A DNA stretch of 64,000 bases from Devosia equisanguinis (GCF_900631955.1 NZ_UZWD01000049.1:23516-87515), one strand, 5' to 3'. Positions 1-10,332 are shown, counted from the first letter of the stretch. Numbers and translations are program-made. The notes: a model not told the origin generated them from the sequence alone.

Positions 1-1
1 C

Positions 2-976
2 ATGCTGCTGGGCTCGGCCATTGCCTTCGCCATGATCGCGCCCTGGAGCAGCGCCCAGCTGAGCTCTGCTCTCAAGCTGATCATCATGAATGCCGACCGG
101 TTCGACGTCGAAGGCGCCGGGTTCGGCGCCTTCTTCAACAGTCTTGCCCTCACCATGATCGGCGTGGTGCTGGCGCCGCTGGCCGTGCTTTACGTCTGTG
201 GCATCCTTGCCAATCTGGTCCAGCACAAGCCGGTGTTTTCGGCCGAGCCCATCACCCCGAAATTCTCCAAGATTTCGCCGCTCTCCGGCGCCAAACGCCT
301 GTTCTCGGGCGAGGCGCTGGTCAATTTCGGCAAGGGCCTGCTCAAGATCAGCATCGTCGGCGCGGTCGTGGTCATGGTCTGCTGGCCCGAGCGCGATCGG
401 CTCGACACCATGATGACCGCCGATCCCCTGGTGATCCTGCTCGACTTCCAGGAGCTGGGGAACAAGATCTTCATGGCGGTGCTGATGGTCGTCACCATCA
501 TTGCCGGTGCCGACTATTTCTATGTGCGTCAGAAATGGTGGAAGAAGCACATGATGACGGTGCAGGAGACACGCGAAGAATACAAGCAGATGGAAGGCGA
601 CCCGCATGTGAAGGGCCGCATCCGCCAGTTGCGGCACGAAAAGGCGCGTCAGCGCATGATGGCGTCCGTTCCCGATGCGACTGTGGTGGTCACCAACCCG
701 ACCCACTTCGCGGTGGCGCTCAAATATGACAAGTCCATGCAGGCGCCGATCTGCGTCGCCAAGGGCGCAGACGCCGTAGCTTTGCGCATCCGTGCCCTCG
801 CCAAGGACAGCGACGTGCCCATCATCGAGAACCCGCCACTGGCGCGCGCCCTTTTCGCCTCGGTCGATATCGACGAGGTCATTCCCGCCGAGCACTACAA
901 AGCCGTAGCCGAGATCATCGGCTTCGTGATGCGCCTGAAACAGCCCGGCAGCGGCGGCTGGCGCGCCAACCGATAA
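2..976 (+). CDS. flhB: Flagellar export apparatus protein FlhB (5' end cut off by the window)
   Basis: FlhB is the switch protein of the flagellar type III export gate. It sits in the inner membrane and changes export from rod/hook to filament substrates after self-cleavage. The visible 324 residues hold several hydrophobic segments (roughly 2-18, 45-70, 105-128, 158-175), then a charged linker rich in Lys, Arg and Glu and the cytoplasmic domain. The autocleavage motif NPTH is intact at residues 232-235 of the visible part. The family is usually about 350-360 residues, so about 30 N-terminal residues should lie before base 1; the ATG at base 2 is probably an internal Met. It ends next to a convergent unrelated gene, so it is probably the last gene of a flagellar cluster lying upstream. 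Confidence 0.93.
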   Translation: MLLGSAIAFAMIAPWSSAQLSSALKLIIMNADRFDVEGAGFGAFFNSLALTMIGVVLAPLAVLYVCGILANLVQHKPVFSAEPITPKFSKISPLSGAKRLFSGEALVNFGKGLLKISIVGAVVVMVCWPERDRLDTMMTADPLVILLDFQELGNKIFMAVLMVVTIIAGADYFYVRQKWWKKHMMTVQETREEYKQMEGDPHVKGRIRQLRHEKARQRMMASVPDATVVVTNPTHFAVALKYDKSMQAPICVAKGADAVALRIRALAKDSDVPIIENPPLARALFASVDIDEVIPAEHYKAVAEIIGFVMRLKQPGSGGWRANR

Positions 977-982
977 GACAGT

Positions 983-1441
983 TCAGCCTTCTTGGCGGTC
1001 GGTCGCGGCTTTTTTGCCGAACTGGTGCAAGAGAGCTGCGGCGAGAGCGATGAGAACAGCAATCCACCCTGCTGCTGCGCCCTCTGCACGCAAGGGGGCT
1101 CCGGGCGACGCGGCCCAACCAATCAGCAGGAAGCTCACCCAATAGCCGAAGCGGGTGAACAGGGGATGCTGCGCAATGTCTTCGCGCAGCAGGGCAAAGG
1201 CGAGCACGACATAAATGACATAGGCCTGCGGATGGAAAGCCCAGCCTGTTCCATAGAGCCCGAACGTATAGATGCCCGTAGTGTCGCCGAAGTCTGGCCC
1301 GAAAGACAGGAACCCAGTGGTTCCATCGTCGAAGTAATTGAAGAACTGGGAGGCAAAGCTCAGCACCAACGCCGCTATCATGACCAGCTGTGGCAGCGAT
1401 TTGCCGTTCAGGAATTCCTTGAGCATCCGTACTAACCCCAC
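983..1441 (-). CDS. Small multi-pass membrane protein of unknown function
   Basis: A 152-residue protein with about four hydrophobic stretches (near 18-36, 68-90, 98-115 and 122-142) and a basic C-terminus, so probably an inner-membrane protein. It is convergent with flhB, with six bases between the stop codons. No recognised enzyme motif or family signature is visible, and there is no evidence that it takes part in flagellar assembly. The reading frame is intact over its length and its third-position GC looks normal for the region, which supports it being real. Function not assigned. Confidence 0.7.
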   Translation of the reverse strand: MGLVRMLKEFLNGKSLPQLVMIAALVLSFASQFFNYFDDGTTGFLSFGPDFGDTTGIYTFGLYGTGWAFHPQAYVIYVVLAFALLREDIAQHPLFTRFGYWVSFLLIGWAASPGAPLRAEGAAAGWIAVLIALAAALLHQFGKKAATDRQEG

Positions 1442-1484
1442 GACCTAGATATTGAGTGGCACCGCGGCACCTATGAGCGTCGCG

Positions 1485-2195
1485 TCACTGGCGCGACATC
1501 ATCACGCCATCGAAATAGATCCGGTTTGGGAAAGCGCCCGGCAAAGCATCATCGTGGTATGGGAAGCTGGCCGTGCTCCAGGCTTGGCCGCCGTCCGGAT
1601 AGAATTCGATACTGTTTCCCGAGATGGTGTACTGCCCGGCCTCTGCCTGGTCACTATAGGCGGTGGCATCGACGCCCCCGGCGATGGAGTCCACTACCGT
1701 GGTCGACCCCATGGCATAGCGTCCATCCTCCTGAAACAGCAGTGTCTGGCCGCTACTGGCAAAAGCGCTCGTTCCGCCCCCAACCGCGGCTCCGCCATGG
1801 AATACGCCCGACAAGGTGCTGGAGCTAAACTTTTCGACAGGACAAAACAGGCCGCCGTCGAAGTTGAAGCAGCCTCCTGACGACGGCTCCAAATCAGCCT
1901 CGGTAACGTCCCCGTCGTGCCAGTCGATGCGCATGGTGCCCCCGGTGAAGCTTACATCGCCAACCGTTCCAGGGTTCTGCTCTTCGGCATAGCTTGTGCC
2001 ATAGGCTGCGATGTCGTAGCTGGGCGCGTTTACAGCAATCCCCGGGCCGAAATAGTAGACGTCCATCTCAAACGAGCTGATCCACATTCTCGTCATCAAG
2101 TAGATGCCATCTGGCGCGTACTGAGCATATGAAGGTGTTGCGCCACCACCTATGAAGACGGCAGAGAGCACTGTTGCGACGAGCAGGTGTTTCAT
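1485..2195 (-). CDS. Secreted or periplasmic protein of unknown function
   Basis: A 236-residue protein with a typical Sec signal peptide: Lys-containing N-terminus, hydrophobic core to about residue 20, then a small-residue cleavage site near TPSYAQ. The mature part is rich in Gly, Ser, Tyr and Phe, has two Cys (CFNFDGGLFC) that could form a disulfide, and looks like an all-beta fold. The C-terminal half (ending near FPNRIYFDGVMMSRQ) may be a lipocalin-like or ligand-binding barrel, but this is only an impression. It is followed on the same strand by no partner; a second small secreted protein gene lies just upstream. Base composition is lower in GC than the enzyme genes nearby, as often seen for lineage-specific genes. 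Confidence 0.72.
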   Translation of the reverse strand: MKHLLVATVLSAVFIGGGATPSYAQYAPDGIYLMTRMWISSFEMDVYYFGPGIAVNAPSYDIAAYGTSYAEEQNPGTVGDVSFTGGTMRIDWHDGDVTEADLEPSSGGCFNFDGGLFCPVEKFSSSTLSGVFHGGAAVGGGTSAFASSGQTLLFQEDGRYAMGSTTVVDSIAGGVDATAYSDQAEAGQYTISGNSIEFYPDGGQAWSTASFPYHDDALPGAFPNRIYFDGVMMSRQ

Positions 2196-2243
2196 CTTCT
2201 AGACCTGAATAGTGTGGTGAGACGTGGCATTCATACGGTGCGA

Positions 2244-2591
2244 CTAAAGCTTCGCGTCACAAACAAGGTTTCCGCCCTGTTGGGCAAGCAGCGTCAGCGT
2301 TGGCTTATCACTGCCAAGGTTCCGCCGGCCGCCGACAATTCCAAGGTCATCGTATAGGGGGCCGCTGCGGACCACGAACATGTCGAAGGACGCGTCGACT
2401 TCGCCAACTTCCCCCCGACCGCTCTGGCCCGACTTATTGGCAAGGACATAGTTTCTGCCCTCGAATCCGATGGTTGCAACAAGCGTACCGAACGCTTTGC
2501 ACTCCCAAACACCATCGACTCCTGTGGCGAAGGAAGGTGGAGCGAGTGTTGTAACCACCAGGACAATGAAGGCTTTCAAAACCTGGCGCAC
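2244..2591 (-). CDS. Small secreted protein of unknown function
   Basis: A 115-residue protein with a signal peptide (hydrophobic core about residues 6-18, likely cleavage after SFA at about residue 22). The mature part of about 92 residues carries two Cys (near positions 30 and 111), spaced so that they could link the N- and C-terminal strands. It lies 48 bases upstream of the other secreted-protein gene on the same strand, so the two may be co-transcribed. An AT-rich stretch immediately upstream (about 2600-2640) could contain their promoter. No family is recognised. Confidence 0.65.
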   Translation of the reverse strand: MRQVLKAFIVLVVTTLAPPSFATGVDGVWECKAFGTLVATIGFEGRNYVLANKSGQSGRGEVGEVDASFDMFVVRSGPLYDDLGIVGGRRNLGSDKPTLTLLAQQGGNLVCDAKL

Positions 2592-3006
2592 TGCTCACCT
2601 CATTATTAACTCAGTGAGCTTTTAATAAATTGAACGGATGCTGTCAATGCAAGGGCAATTTAGAGCAACGCAATGTGGACGGCGTGCCAGCGACATGCAT
2701 GGATCACCCGACCTGGTGATGACGCCGCGGCAAGGTTGGGGACAGAGGCAACCTTGAACACCTTGATCACACTCAAGTCTGCAGGAAGGGTTAGTTGGTT
2801 GCACTCTTGAAGGACAAGGCGAGCACACGCCCATGCCTATCGTCGTTGACATCAAAAGGTGCGAAGAGCTGAAGGTGGAATTTGAACGTCAGGGTGAGCC
2901 TGAGCAGGGAGACTTTGCCGCAGCATCTCATCGATGCACCGGTGATTGAGTCCGCACCTTGGATCATCTAGACTCCACGCCACCGGCAGTGCCCGAGGAC
3001 CGCTTC
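2592..3006. other. Intergenic region between the secreted-protein genes and the DUF4169 gene
   Basis: About 415 bases. The first 50 bases are AT-rich (TTTTAATAAATT near 2620-2632) and probably carry the promoter of the minus-strand gene. The rest has mixed composition. The only open frame worth naming is a 38-codon one at 2833-2949, listed separately. No convincing RNA gene or repeat was seen. Confidence 0.5.
2833..2949 (+). CDS. Possible 38-residue small ORF
   Basis: An ATG-started frame coding for a 38-residue acidic peptide (begins MPIVVDIKRC, ends HRCTGD) just before the DUF4169 gene. Upstream there is GGACAAGG, a weak ribosome-binding match at about 15 bases. It has no hydrophobic segment and no recognised motif. 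It could equally be the remnant of a longer gene or chance. Listed because nothing else explains this stretch. Confidence 0.2.
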   Translation: MPIVVDIKRCEELKVEFERQGEPEQGDFAAASHRCTGD

Positions 3007-3183
3007 ATGGCTGACATCATCAATCTGCGACAGGTCCGCAAGCAGAAGGCCCGTTCTGACAAGGAAAATGTGGCGGCCCAGAATCGGGTTCTGCATGGCC
3101 GCACCAAGGCCGAAAAGCAGCGCGAAGCCACTGAGCGGCAGCGCGCCGAGCGTCTTATCGACGGCCACAAGCGCGAAGAATAG
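3007..3183 (+). CDS. DUF4169 family small basic protein
   Basis: A 58-residue, very charged protein starting MADIINLRQVRKQKAR and continuing with a Lys/Arg/Glu-rich helix containing GRTKAEKQ and ending LIDGHKREE. This layout (INLRxxRKxKAR, GRTKxE, ERxxxDGHKR) is the DUF4169 pattern common in Alphaproteobacteria; function unknown. The upstream-most ATG at 2959 would add 16 residues, but the ATG at 3007 is preceded by GAGGA at good spacing and matches the family N-terminus, so it is preferred. Confidence 0.8.
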   Translation: MADIINLRQVRKQKARSDKENVAAQNRVLHGRTKAEKQREATERQRAERLIDGHKREE

Positions 3184-3324
3184 CCAGAATACGCCCGCGA
3201 AAGGCACTTGCGGATAACCGTACTCTGCGGTACGCCCGTTTCAATTGCTCGGCAGGCCGCGAATTTTCGGGATGGAGGCGCGGCGTCGGCGGGCGCACCT
3301 TGCTTAAAAGATCCCGGACGACCC

Positions 3325-4614
3325 ATGACCATTGCTACAGAGACCAGCCTGGCTCCGGCCGGCGGAAATTCGGCGCGCCGCGTGCTGGCGGCCAGCATGA
3401 TCGGCACCACGATCGAATTCTTCGACTTCTACATCTATGCGACGGCGGCGGTGATCGTGTTCCCGCATCTGTTCTTTCCGGCCGCCGATGCCAATTCGGC
3501 ATTGTTGAGCTCGCTCGCCACCTTTGCAATCGCCTTCCTGGCCCGCCCTATCGGCGCAGCTTTTTTCGGCCATTTCGGCGATAAGGTCGGGCGCAAGGCG
3601 ACGCTGGTGGCCGCGCTCCTGACCATGGGCATTTCCACGGTGCTGATCGGCGTCTTGCCGACCTATGAACAGATCGGGATTTTTGCGCCGCTGCTGCTGG
3701 CCCTGTGCCGGCTGGGGCAGGGGCTAGGGCTCGGCGGCGAATGGGGCGGGGCCGTGCTGCTGGCCACCGAGAATGCGCCAGAAGGCAAGCGGGCCTGGTA
3801 CGGCATGTTCCCGCAGCTCGGCGCGCCGGTGGGCTTTTTCCTCGCCACCACCATTTTCCTGGTCCTGGCGCATTTCCTGGGCGACGATGCCTTCATGAGC
3901 TGGGGCTGGCGCGTGCCTTTCCTCGCCAGTGCCTTCCTCGTCATCTTGGGCCTGTTCATCCGCCTCAAGATTACCGAGACCCCCGAATTCGCCAAGGCCA
4001 TCGAAAAGGCCGAGCGCGTCGAAGTGCCGTTTGTCGACGTGTTTCGCCGCCACAAGCTCAGCCTCGTGCTCGGCACCATGGCTGCACTGGCCACCTTCGT
4101 TCTGTTTTACATCATGACGGTGTTTTCATTGAGCTATGGCACCCGCACGCTGGGCTATAGCCGCGAGGAATTCCTGATCCTGCAGATGGTCGGCGTGGTG
4201 TTCTTCGGGCTCTTGATCCCGGTGGCCGCCATCCTGGCCGACCGCTATGGCATGCGCCGGGTTATGATCGGCGTCTCGATCGGCATTGCGCTGTTCGGCC
4301 TGGTGCTGGCACCGCTTCTGGGCTCGGGCAATGTCTGGGGCGTGCTGGGCTTCCTGTGCATCGGCTTTGCGCTGATGGGCATGACCTATGGTCCGCTGGG
4401 CACCGCGCTGGCGGCCCCGTTCCCCACCGCCGTCCGCTACACCGGCGCGTCGCTGACCTTCAATCTCGGCGGCATTTTCGGTGCGTCCTTCGCGCCCTAC
4501 ATCGCCGCCTGGCTGGCCGACACCTATGGCCTGCACACCGTCGGCTACTACATCATCATCGCCGCGGTCGTGACGCTCGTTGCCTTCGGCTTCATCCGCC
4601 AGACAGCGGAATAA
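3325..4614 (+). CDS. MHS-family MFS transporter (metabolite:H+ symporter type)
   Basis: A 429-residue integral membrane protein with about 12 hydrophobic segments. The N-terminal half has hallmarks of the metabolite:proton symporter branch (ShiA/ProP/KgtP type): the GTTIEFFDFYIYA stretch in the first helix, the loop 2-3 motif GHFGDKVGRKATL, and RLGQGLGLGGEWGGA in helix 4. The substrate cannot be read from sequence; relatives carry shikimate, 2-oxoglutarate, proline/betaine or other organic acids. A longer frame starts at 3208, but the ATG at 3325 gives the family-like N-terminus. It stands alone between unrelated genes. Confidence 0.85.
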   Translation: MTIATETSLAPAGGNSARRVLAASMIGTTIEFFDFYIYATAAVIVFPHLFFPAADANSALLSSLATFAIAFLARPIGAAFFGHFGDKVGRKATLVAALLTMGISTVLIGVLPTYEQIGIFAPLLLALCRLGQGLGLGGEWGGAVLLATENAPEGKRAWYGMFPQLGAPVGFFLATTIFLVLAHFLGDDAFMSWGWRVPFLASAFLVILGLFIRLKITETPEFAKAIEKAERVEVPFVDVFRRHKLSLVLGTMAALATFVLFYIMTVFSLSYGTRTLGYSREEFLILQMVGVVFFGLLIPVAAILADRYGMRRVMIGVSIGIALFGLVLAPLLGSGNVWGVLGFLCIGFALMGMTYGPLGTALAAPFPTAVRYTGASLTFNLGGIFGASFAPYIAAWLADTYGLHTVGYYIIIAAVVTLVAFGFIRQTAE

Positions 4615-4687
4615 GTCTGCCTGCCACCAAGGTCGAACCGGGTCTGGACGTCTCACCTGTGACATCCAGACCTGGAGACCTCAACCC

Positions 4688-5266
4688 ATGCGCCTGCTGC
4701 TTGCCCTCGCAGCCACCCTTCTGGCGGCACCCGTTTCTGCAAATGAAGACCTGGCGCTGCAGATCGATCGCGTTGCACCATCGCTCAATGGCGGGAATCT
4801 GACCACACTTGGTGGGCCGGAAACGCCGCAAGCACTTGTCGATGGCCTCGATGGTCGCTGGTTTACCCTCAAGAACACGGTGCGCAATTGGCGGGGAACC
4901 GGCGATGCGGATCGGGAAAACCTCGCCCGCGCCATTGAACGCACCTGCGCGGACACTTGGGAAAACATCGTCACCTACACGACAACCAGCCCCACCACGT
5001 TCCGCGTGACGCAGCAAAGCCCCGAGGGCGATGATCACGGCACGTTCGACATGGAGCCGGTCGAGCCGGCGGGCCGCGTCTTTGCGACCACTGTCGAGGA
5101 CGACTACATCGCCAAGGTGTTCGGCATCGATGCGGCTTCGCCCGAGCTCGCGGAAACCCGTGCGTTGCTCAGCGCGGGCCTCGAAATCTGGAGGCCCACG
5201 CCGGACGTGCTGGTCAATCTGCGCGCCAATCAGGAGATCGAAGTCTGGGGGCGCTGCCCAAGCTAG
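4688..5266 (+). CDS. Secreted protein of unknown function
   Basis: A 192-residue protein with a clear signal peptide (MRLLLALAATLLAAPVSA, cleavage near residue 18). The mature domain has two Cys, near residues 73 and 190, possibly a disulfide joining the ends, and a C-terminal part LRANQEIEVWGRCPS. It begins 73 bases after the transporter stop, on the same strand, and could share its transcript. No family is recognised; a periplasmic location is the only supported statement. Confidence 0.65.
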   Translation: MRLLLALAATLLAAPVSANEDLALQIDRVAPSLNGGNLTTLGGPETPQALVDGLDGRWFTLKNTVRNWRGTGDADRENLARAIERTCADTWENIVTYTTTSPTTFRVTQQSPEGDDHGTFDMEPVEPAGRVFATTVEDDYIAKVFGIDAASPELAETRALLSAGLEIWRPTPDVLVNLRANQEIEVWGRCPS

Positions 5267-5269
5267 CCG

Positions 5270-5701
5270 TTACCAGTCCACCTGGCATTCCAAGCCGTCA
5301 GGGCCGAACTGCATGCTTTGAGGCGTGTACTGGAAAATCTCCAATTTCACCCCGCTGGGATCGGCCAGCCAGGCCTGCCAGGTGCCGTCGACGCCAAGTT
5401 TCTTGGCGGTGATATCGACGCCCTTGCCGCGGACATGGGCAATGAACGCGTCGATGTCCTCGGTTTCGAGGCAGATGTGGTTGATCTGGTTGCTCTCCTC
5501 AAACCGCGACTCGCCCTTCTTGAACACCTCGATAAAGGTGCGATTGCCGAAATCGAGATAGAAGCCGATCTTGTCCCGGCCGCGCATGAAGGTGAACTTC
5601 GGCGCGATGCCGATGACGTCCCGGTAGAACGCCTCCACCGCATCAAGGTCACGGGCAAAAATGCAGGTATGGGCCACCTGCCTGACGAGCGGTGCGGTCA
5701 T
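5270..5701 (-). CDS. VOC (glyoxalase/dioxygenase superfamily) protein
   Basis: A 143-residue protein of the vicinal-oxygen-chelate fold with two beta-alpha-beta-beta-beta modules. Four metal-ligand positions of the fold are present: His11, Glu58, His75 and Glu121, so it should bind a divalent metal. Reactions in the family include glyoxalase I, ring-cleaving dioxygenases and fosfomycin-type resistance enzymes; the substrate cannot be told here. The start at 5701 is chosen because GAGGAGA lies just upstream; an earlier ATG at 5758 would add 19 non-family residues. It is convergent with the secreted-protein gene, with three bases between the stops. Confidence 0.8.
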   Translation of the reverse strand: MTAPLVRQVAHTCIFARDLDAVEAFYRDVIGIAPKFTFMRGRDKIGFYLDFGNRTFIEVFKKGESRFEESNQINHICLETEDIDAFIAHVRGKGVDITAKKLGVDGTWQAWLADPSGVKLEIFQYTPQSMQFGPDGLECQVDW

Positions 5702-5760
5702 GGTCTCTCCTCGGAATGACTGGGCTTTTTGCCCTTGCTGACATGTTAGGGCAGGCATGA

Positions 5761-7173
<1,413 letters not shown>

Positions 7174-7192
7174 ACTCTTCGCCAGACGAAAT

Positions 7193-7226
7193 AAAAAGGC
7201 CGGGCAACTGCCCGGCCTTACTATTT
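7193..7226 (+). terminator. Rho-independent terminator of eno
   Basis: A perfect 8-bp stem GGCCGGGC / GCCCGGCC (7198-7205 and 7210-7217) with an AACT loop, flanked by an A run before and TTACTATTTT after, 20 bases past the eno stop codon. Confidence 0.85.
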
Positions 7227-7295
7227 TCAGCCGTGCTCAAGAATTAGGCATACAGTGCCCAAGTAGAATCAAATTTACTTGGGGAGTCTTTTGGC

Positions 7296-7982
7296 ATGAT
7301 GAAGCGTCTATCTGCCGAAGCTTTTGGTACATTCTGGCTGGTCTTCGGAGGCTGCGGATCGGCTGTGCTGGCCGCCGGCATTCCAGAGCTGGGCATCGGC
7401 TATGCCGGTGTCGCGCTGGCCTTCGGTCTTACCGTGCTGACCATGGCCTATGCCGTGGGGCATATTTCCGGCGGCCATTTCAATCCCGCCGTTTCGCTCG
7501 GCCTCGCCATTGCCGGCCGGTTCCAGTTCAAGGATCTGCTGCCCTATTGGGTCGCGCAGATCATCGGTGGTGCCCTGGGCGCAGCCGTGCTTTTTCTCAT
7601 CGCCTCGGGCAAGGTGGATTTCGTGGCCGGCGGCTTTGCCTCCAATGGCTATGATGCGCTGTCGCCGCACGGCTATGGCATGGTGTCGGTGCTGCTGATC
7701 GAAGTGGTGCTCACCGCCTTCTTCCTCCTGATCATTCTCGGCTCGACCCATGGCAATGCCCCGGTCGGTTTCGCCCCCATTGCCATCGGCCTGGGACTGA
7801 CCTTGATCCACCTGATCTCGATCCCGGTCAGCAATACGTCGGTGAACCCGGCACGCTCCATCGCCGCCGCGCTGTTCGCGCAGAACGGCGCCCTGGGTCA
7901 GGTCTGGCTGTTCATCGTCGCGCCGCTGGTCGGCGCCGCCATCGGTGCCGTGATCTGGAAGACGCTGCTCGCGCGCGATTGA
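7296..7982 (+). CDS. aqpZ: Aquaporin Z (water channel)
   Basis: A 228-residue MIP-family channel with six membrane helices and two half-helices. Both NPA motifs are present (HFNPAVS at about 61-67 and NPAR at 184-187). The selectivity-filter positions fit a strict water channel: Phe43, His172, Thr181 and Arg187 correspond to F-H-T-R of E. coli AqpZ. Two start codons occur in a row (7296 and 7299); GGGGAG lies about ten bases upstream and either may be used. The gene is alone between two terminators, so it is probably its own transcription unit for osmotic water exchange. Confidence 0.95.
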   Translation: MMKRLSAEAFGTFWLVFGGCGSAVLAAGIPELGIGYAGVALAFGLTVLTMAYAVGHISGGHFNPAVSLGLAIAGRFQFKDLLPYWVAQIIGGALGAAVLFLIASGKVDFVAGGFASNGYDALSPHGYGMVSVLLIEVVLTAFFLLIILGSTHGNAPVGFAPIAIGLGLTLIHLISIPVSNTSVNPARSIAAALFAQNGALGQVWLFIVAPLVGAAIGAVIWKTLLARD

Positions 7983-7985
7983 GAA

Positions 7986-8020
7986 AGAGGCCCGGTGTTA
8001 GCACCGGGCCTTTAACTATA
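7986..8020 (+). terminator. Terminator of aqpZ
   Basis: Stem GGCCCGGTG / CACCGGGCC (7989-7997 and 8002-8010) with a TTAG loop, followed by TTTAACTAT, immediately after the aqpZ stop. It sits between convergent genes and may also serve the minus-strand gene. Confidence 0.75.
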
Positions 8021-8636
8021 CGCCTATTTTTTGCCGAAGCGAGACCATCCGCGCAGCATCCCTTTGATTTAGCTCCTTCTTACCTGTTCGGTAGGATTGC
8101 CAAAGCTTTATGGCTTCACGAAATACTTCTTCTTTTTGGCCTAATACGTTGTCGTAGGCCATCAAATCGATTAGCTCGCTATAATTTCGTCTATCAACTC
8201 GCCCATATTTCGCGCGAGTGCGGCCATCTATTTCAGGGTCTGCGGCCGTTGCCTCAATCGCATCGCGGATGGCGTTCCAATCCTCTTTGAGTTTCTCGCG
8301 ACTTGGTGCACCCACAGGCTGTTCTTCTTCCACCTGCTCCGCCAGCGCAATATCGCTAACATCGCTCCTGACCTGAGCAAGGCCCTGCATCGTTGAGGCA
8401 ATTTGCTCATTTAGTGATCCGATTTTGTCGGTCACATCAGCCAGTGAGGATTCCACCGAAGTCTTGTGTTGCCTCAGCAATTTATCAGACTCATCTAGGG
8501 CGCCCTTTAGGTCTCTAACGCGGCCCGAGAATAGCCAAGAACCCAGAAGAACGCCAAAGACTGCGGCGAATACCGTTAGTGCGCCAGATATGATGGTTGC
8601 TTGTGGTCCTGTAATTTCAATCCAAAATTCTTGCAT
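8016..8636 (-). CDS. Membrane-anchored coiled-coil protein of unknown function
   Basis: A 206-residue protein with one N-terminal membrane helix (about residues 11-37: GPQATIISGALTVFAAVFG...), then a long heptad-like region to about residue 95 (SDKLLRQHKTSVESSL ... DKIGSLNEQIASTMQGL), and a helical, charged C-terminal domain. The topology suggests a membrane anchor with a cytoplasmic coiled coil. The start at 8636 is preferred because GGGGAGAA lies directly upstream; an ATG six codons earlier lacks a ribosome site. Base composition is visibly lower in GC (many lines near 42-52%) than neighbouring genes (above 60%), which suggests recent acquisition. No family recognised. Confidence 0.7.
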   Translation of the reverse strand: MQEFWIEITGPQATIISGALTVFAAVFGVLLGSWLFSGRVRDLKGALDESDKLLRQHKTSVESSLADVTDKIGSLNEQIASTMQGLAQVRSDVSDIALAEQVEEEQPVGAPSREKLKEDWNAIRDAIEATAADPEIDGRTRAKYGRVDRRNYSELIDLMAYDNVLGQKEEVFREAIKLWQSYRTGKKELNQRDAARMVSLRQKIGV

Positions 8637-8687
8637 TTTATTCTCCCCAAACATGTTTGGGTCTATTTTGTTTGAATTACCTTTTTA

Positions 8688-10163
8688 TTACTGGAACGCC
8701 GTCTCCGCAAAGCTGCGCAGTTTGCGCGAATGCAGTCGCTCGGCCGGCTGGTCGCGCAGGATTTCCATGGCCCTGAGCCCCACCTGCAAATGCCGGTTGA
8801 CCTGCGTGCGATAGAAGTCGGACGCCATGCCCGGCAGCTTCAGCTCGCCATGCAGCGGCTTGTCGGAGACGCAGAGCAGCGTGCCGTAAGGGACGCGGAA
8901 GCGAAAACCATTGGCGGCGATGGTCGCCGATTCCATATCCAGCGCCACAGCACGTGACTGGCTGAGCTGACGGGTGATCGCCGTCTGGTCCCAGAGCTCC
9001 CAATTGCGGTTGTCGAATGTCGCAACGGTGCCGGTGCGCATGATCTTCTTGGTTTCGATCCCCTCGGTCTGGGTGATCTCTTCCACTGCCTGTTCCAGCG
9101 CCACCTGCACTTCGGCCAGTGCCGGAATGGGGACGGAAAGCGGCAGGTCGGCGTCGAGCACATGGTCCTCGCGCACATAGGCATGGGCCAGCACATAGTC
9201 GCCTAGCTCCTGCGAATTCCTGAGCCCGGCGCAGTGTCCCAGCATGATCCAGGCATGGGGGCGGAGTACCGCGATATGATCGGTAATGGTCTTGGCGTTG
9301 GACGGGCCGACGCCGATATTGACCATGGTTATGCCTTTGCCGCGCTCGGCCACCAGATGATAGGCCGGCATTTGCGGCGTGCGCACCGGCATCGTGCCCG
9401 AAACGCCGCCGCCGGTCAGCATATTGTCGGTCATCACATTGCCGGGCTCGACAAAGCGCTGATAGACCGAGTGCCCGTTCTTGAGGTGATCCTTGGCGAT
9501 ACGGCAGAACTCGTCGATGTAAAAAGCGTAGTTGGTGAAGATCACGAAGTTCTGGAAGTGCTCGGCGTCGGTGCCGGTATAGTGCGACAGGCGAAACAGC
9601 GAATAGTCCACGCGCGGCGCGGTAAAGGCCGAAAGCGGGTAGGGTCCCCCACGCGGCGGCACATAGGTGCCATTGGCGATTTCGTCGTCGGTGTTGCCCA
9701 GGTCGGGCGCGTCGAACAGGTCGCGTAGCGGAATGTCGAGCGCGTTGAGCGTGGCGCCGTCCACGTGCTGGCGCAGGCCCAGCGCGTAATGCAGCGGAAT
9801 GGGTGTCTCCGATTCGCCCACATCGATGGTACCGCCGTGGTTCTTCAGAATCACTGCGAACTGCTCCTGCAGATAGCCCTTGAACAGGTCCGGCGCGGTT
9901 ACCGTGGTCCGGTAGATGCCCGGCGTGTGCAGATAACCATAGGGCAGGGTGCTCTCATGCTTGGAATAGCTGGTGGAGCGCACCTCGACCTGCGGGTAGA
10001 AGGCGCGCACCCGGCCCGGCGGGACGACGCCATCGGTCAGGCCCTCGAGATGGCCGCGGATAAAATCGCAATTGCGGTGATAGATATGGGCCACATGCGC
10101 CCAGGCTTCGGCCGGATCGGTGAAAGACTGCTTCTCAAGGCGGGGCGGCGTGAGGGTGGTCAT
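8688..10163 (-). CDS. amn: AMP nucleosidase
   Basis: Hydrolyses AMP to adenine and ribose 5-phosphate, helping to set adenylate levels. The 491-residue length fits the family (E. coli Amn is about 484). The C-terminal half is a nucleoside-phosphorylase-type catalytic domain with GITMVNIGVGPSNAKTITDH, HAWIMLGHCAGLRNSQELGDYVLAHAY in shortened form, and VALDMESATIAANGFRFRVPYGTLLCVSDKPLHGE, the nucleoside-binding region around the MESAT segment. The N-terminal half is the regulatory AMP-nucleosidase domain. It stands alone, with a divergent gene upstream. Confidence 0.93.
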   Translation of the reverse strand: MTTLTPPRLEKQSFTDPAEAWAHVAHIYHRNCDFIRGHLEGLTDGVVPPGRVRAFYPQVEVRSTSYSKHESTLPYGYLHTPGIYRTTVTAPDLFKGYLQEQFAVILKNHGGTIDVGESETPIPLHYALGLRQHVDGATLNALDIPLRDLFDAPDLGNTDDEIANGTYVPPRGGPYPLSAFTAPRVDYSLFRLSHYTGTDAEHFQNFVIFTNYAFYIDEFCRIAKDHLKNGHSVYQRFVEPGNVMTDNMLTGGGVSGTMPVRTPQMPAYHLVAERGKGITMVNIGVGPSNAKTITDHIAVLRPHAWIMLGHCAGLRNSQELGDYVLAHAYVREDHVLDADLPLSVPIPALAEVQVALEQAVEEITQTEGIETKKIMRTGTVATFDNRNWELWDQTAITRQLSQSRAVALDMESATIAANGFRFRVPYGTLLCVSDKPLHGELKLPGMASDFYRTQVNRHLQVGLRAMEILRDQPAERLHSRKLRSFAETAFQ

Positions 10164-10332
10164 GTATATCCTCTGGTCGCAGACCCGCGGCTCGGGCCTG
10201 CCTAGGCTAGGAATCGTCTTCGATGCAGCTCGACTATATCGCGATCAAGACAGTTTTGTTGAGCGGACATGCTAAGCCATGCATTGGCCTGTTGGCCACC
10301 AAGCCGGAAATAATCGCACAAGGGGGGAACTG

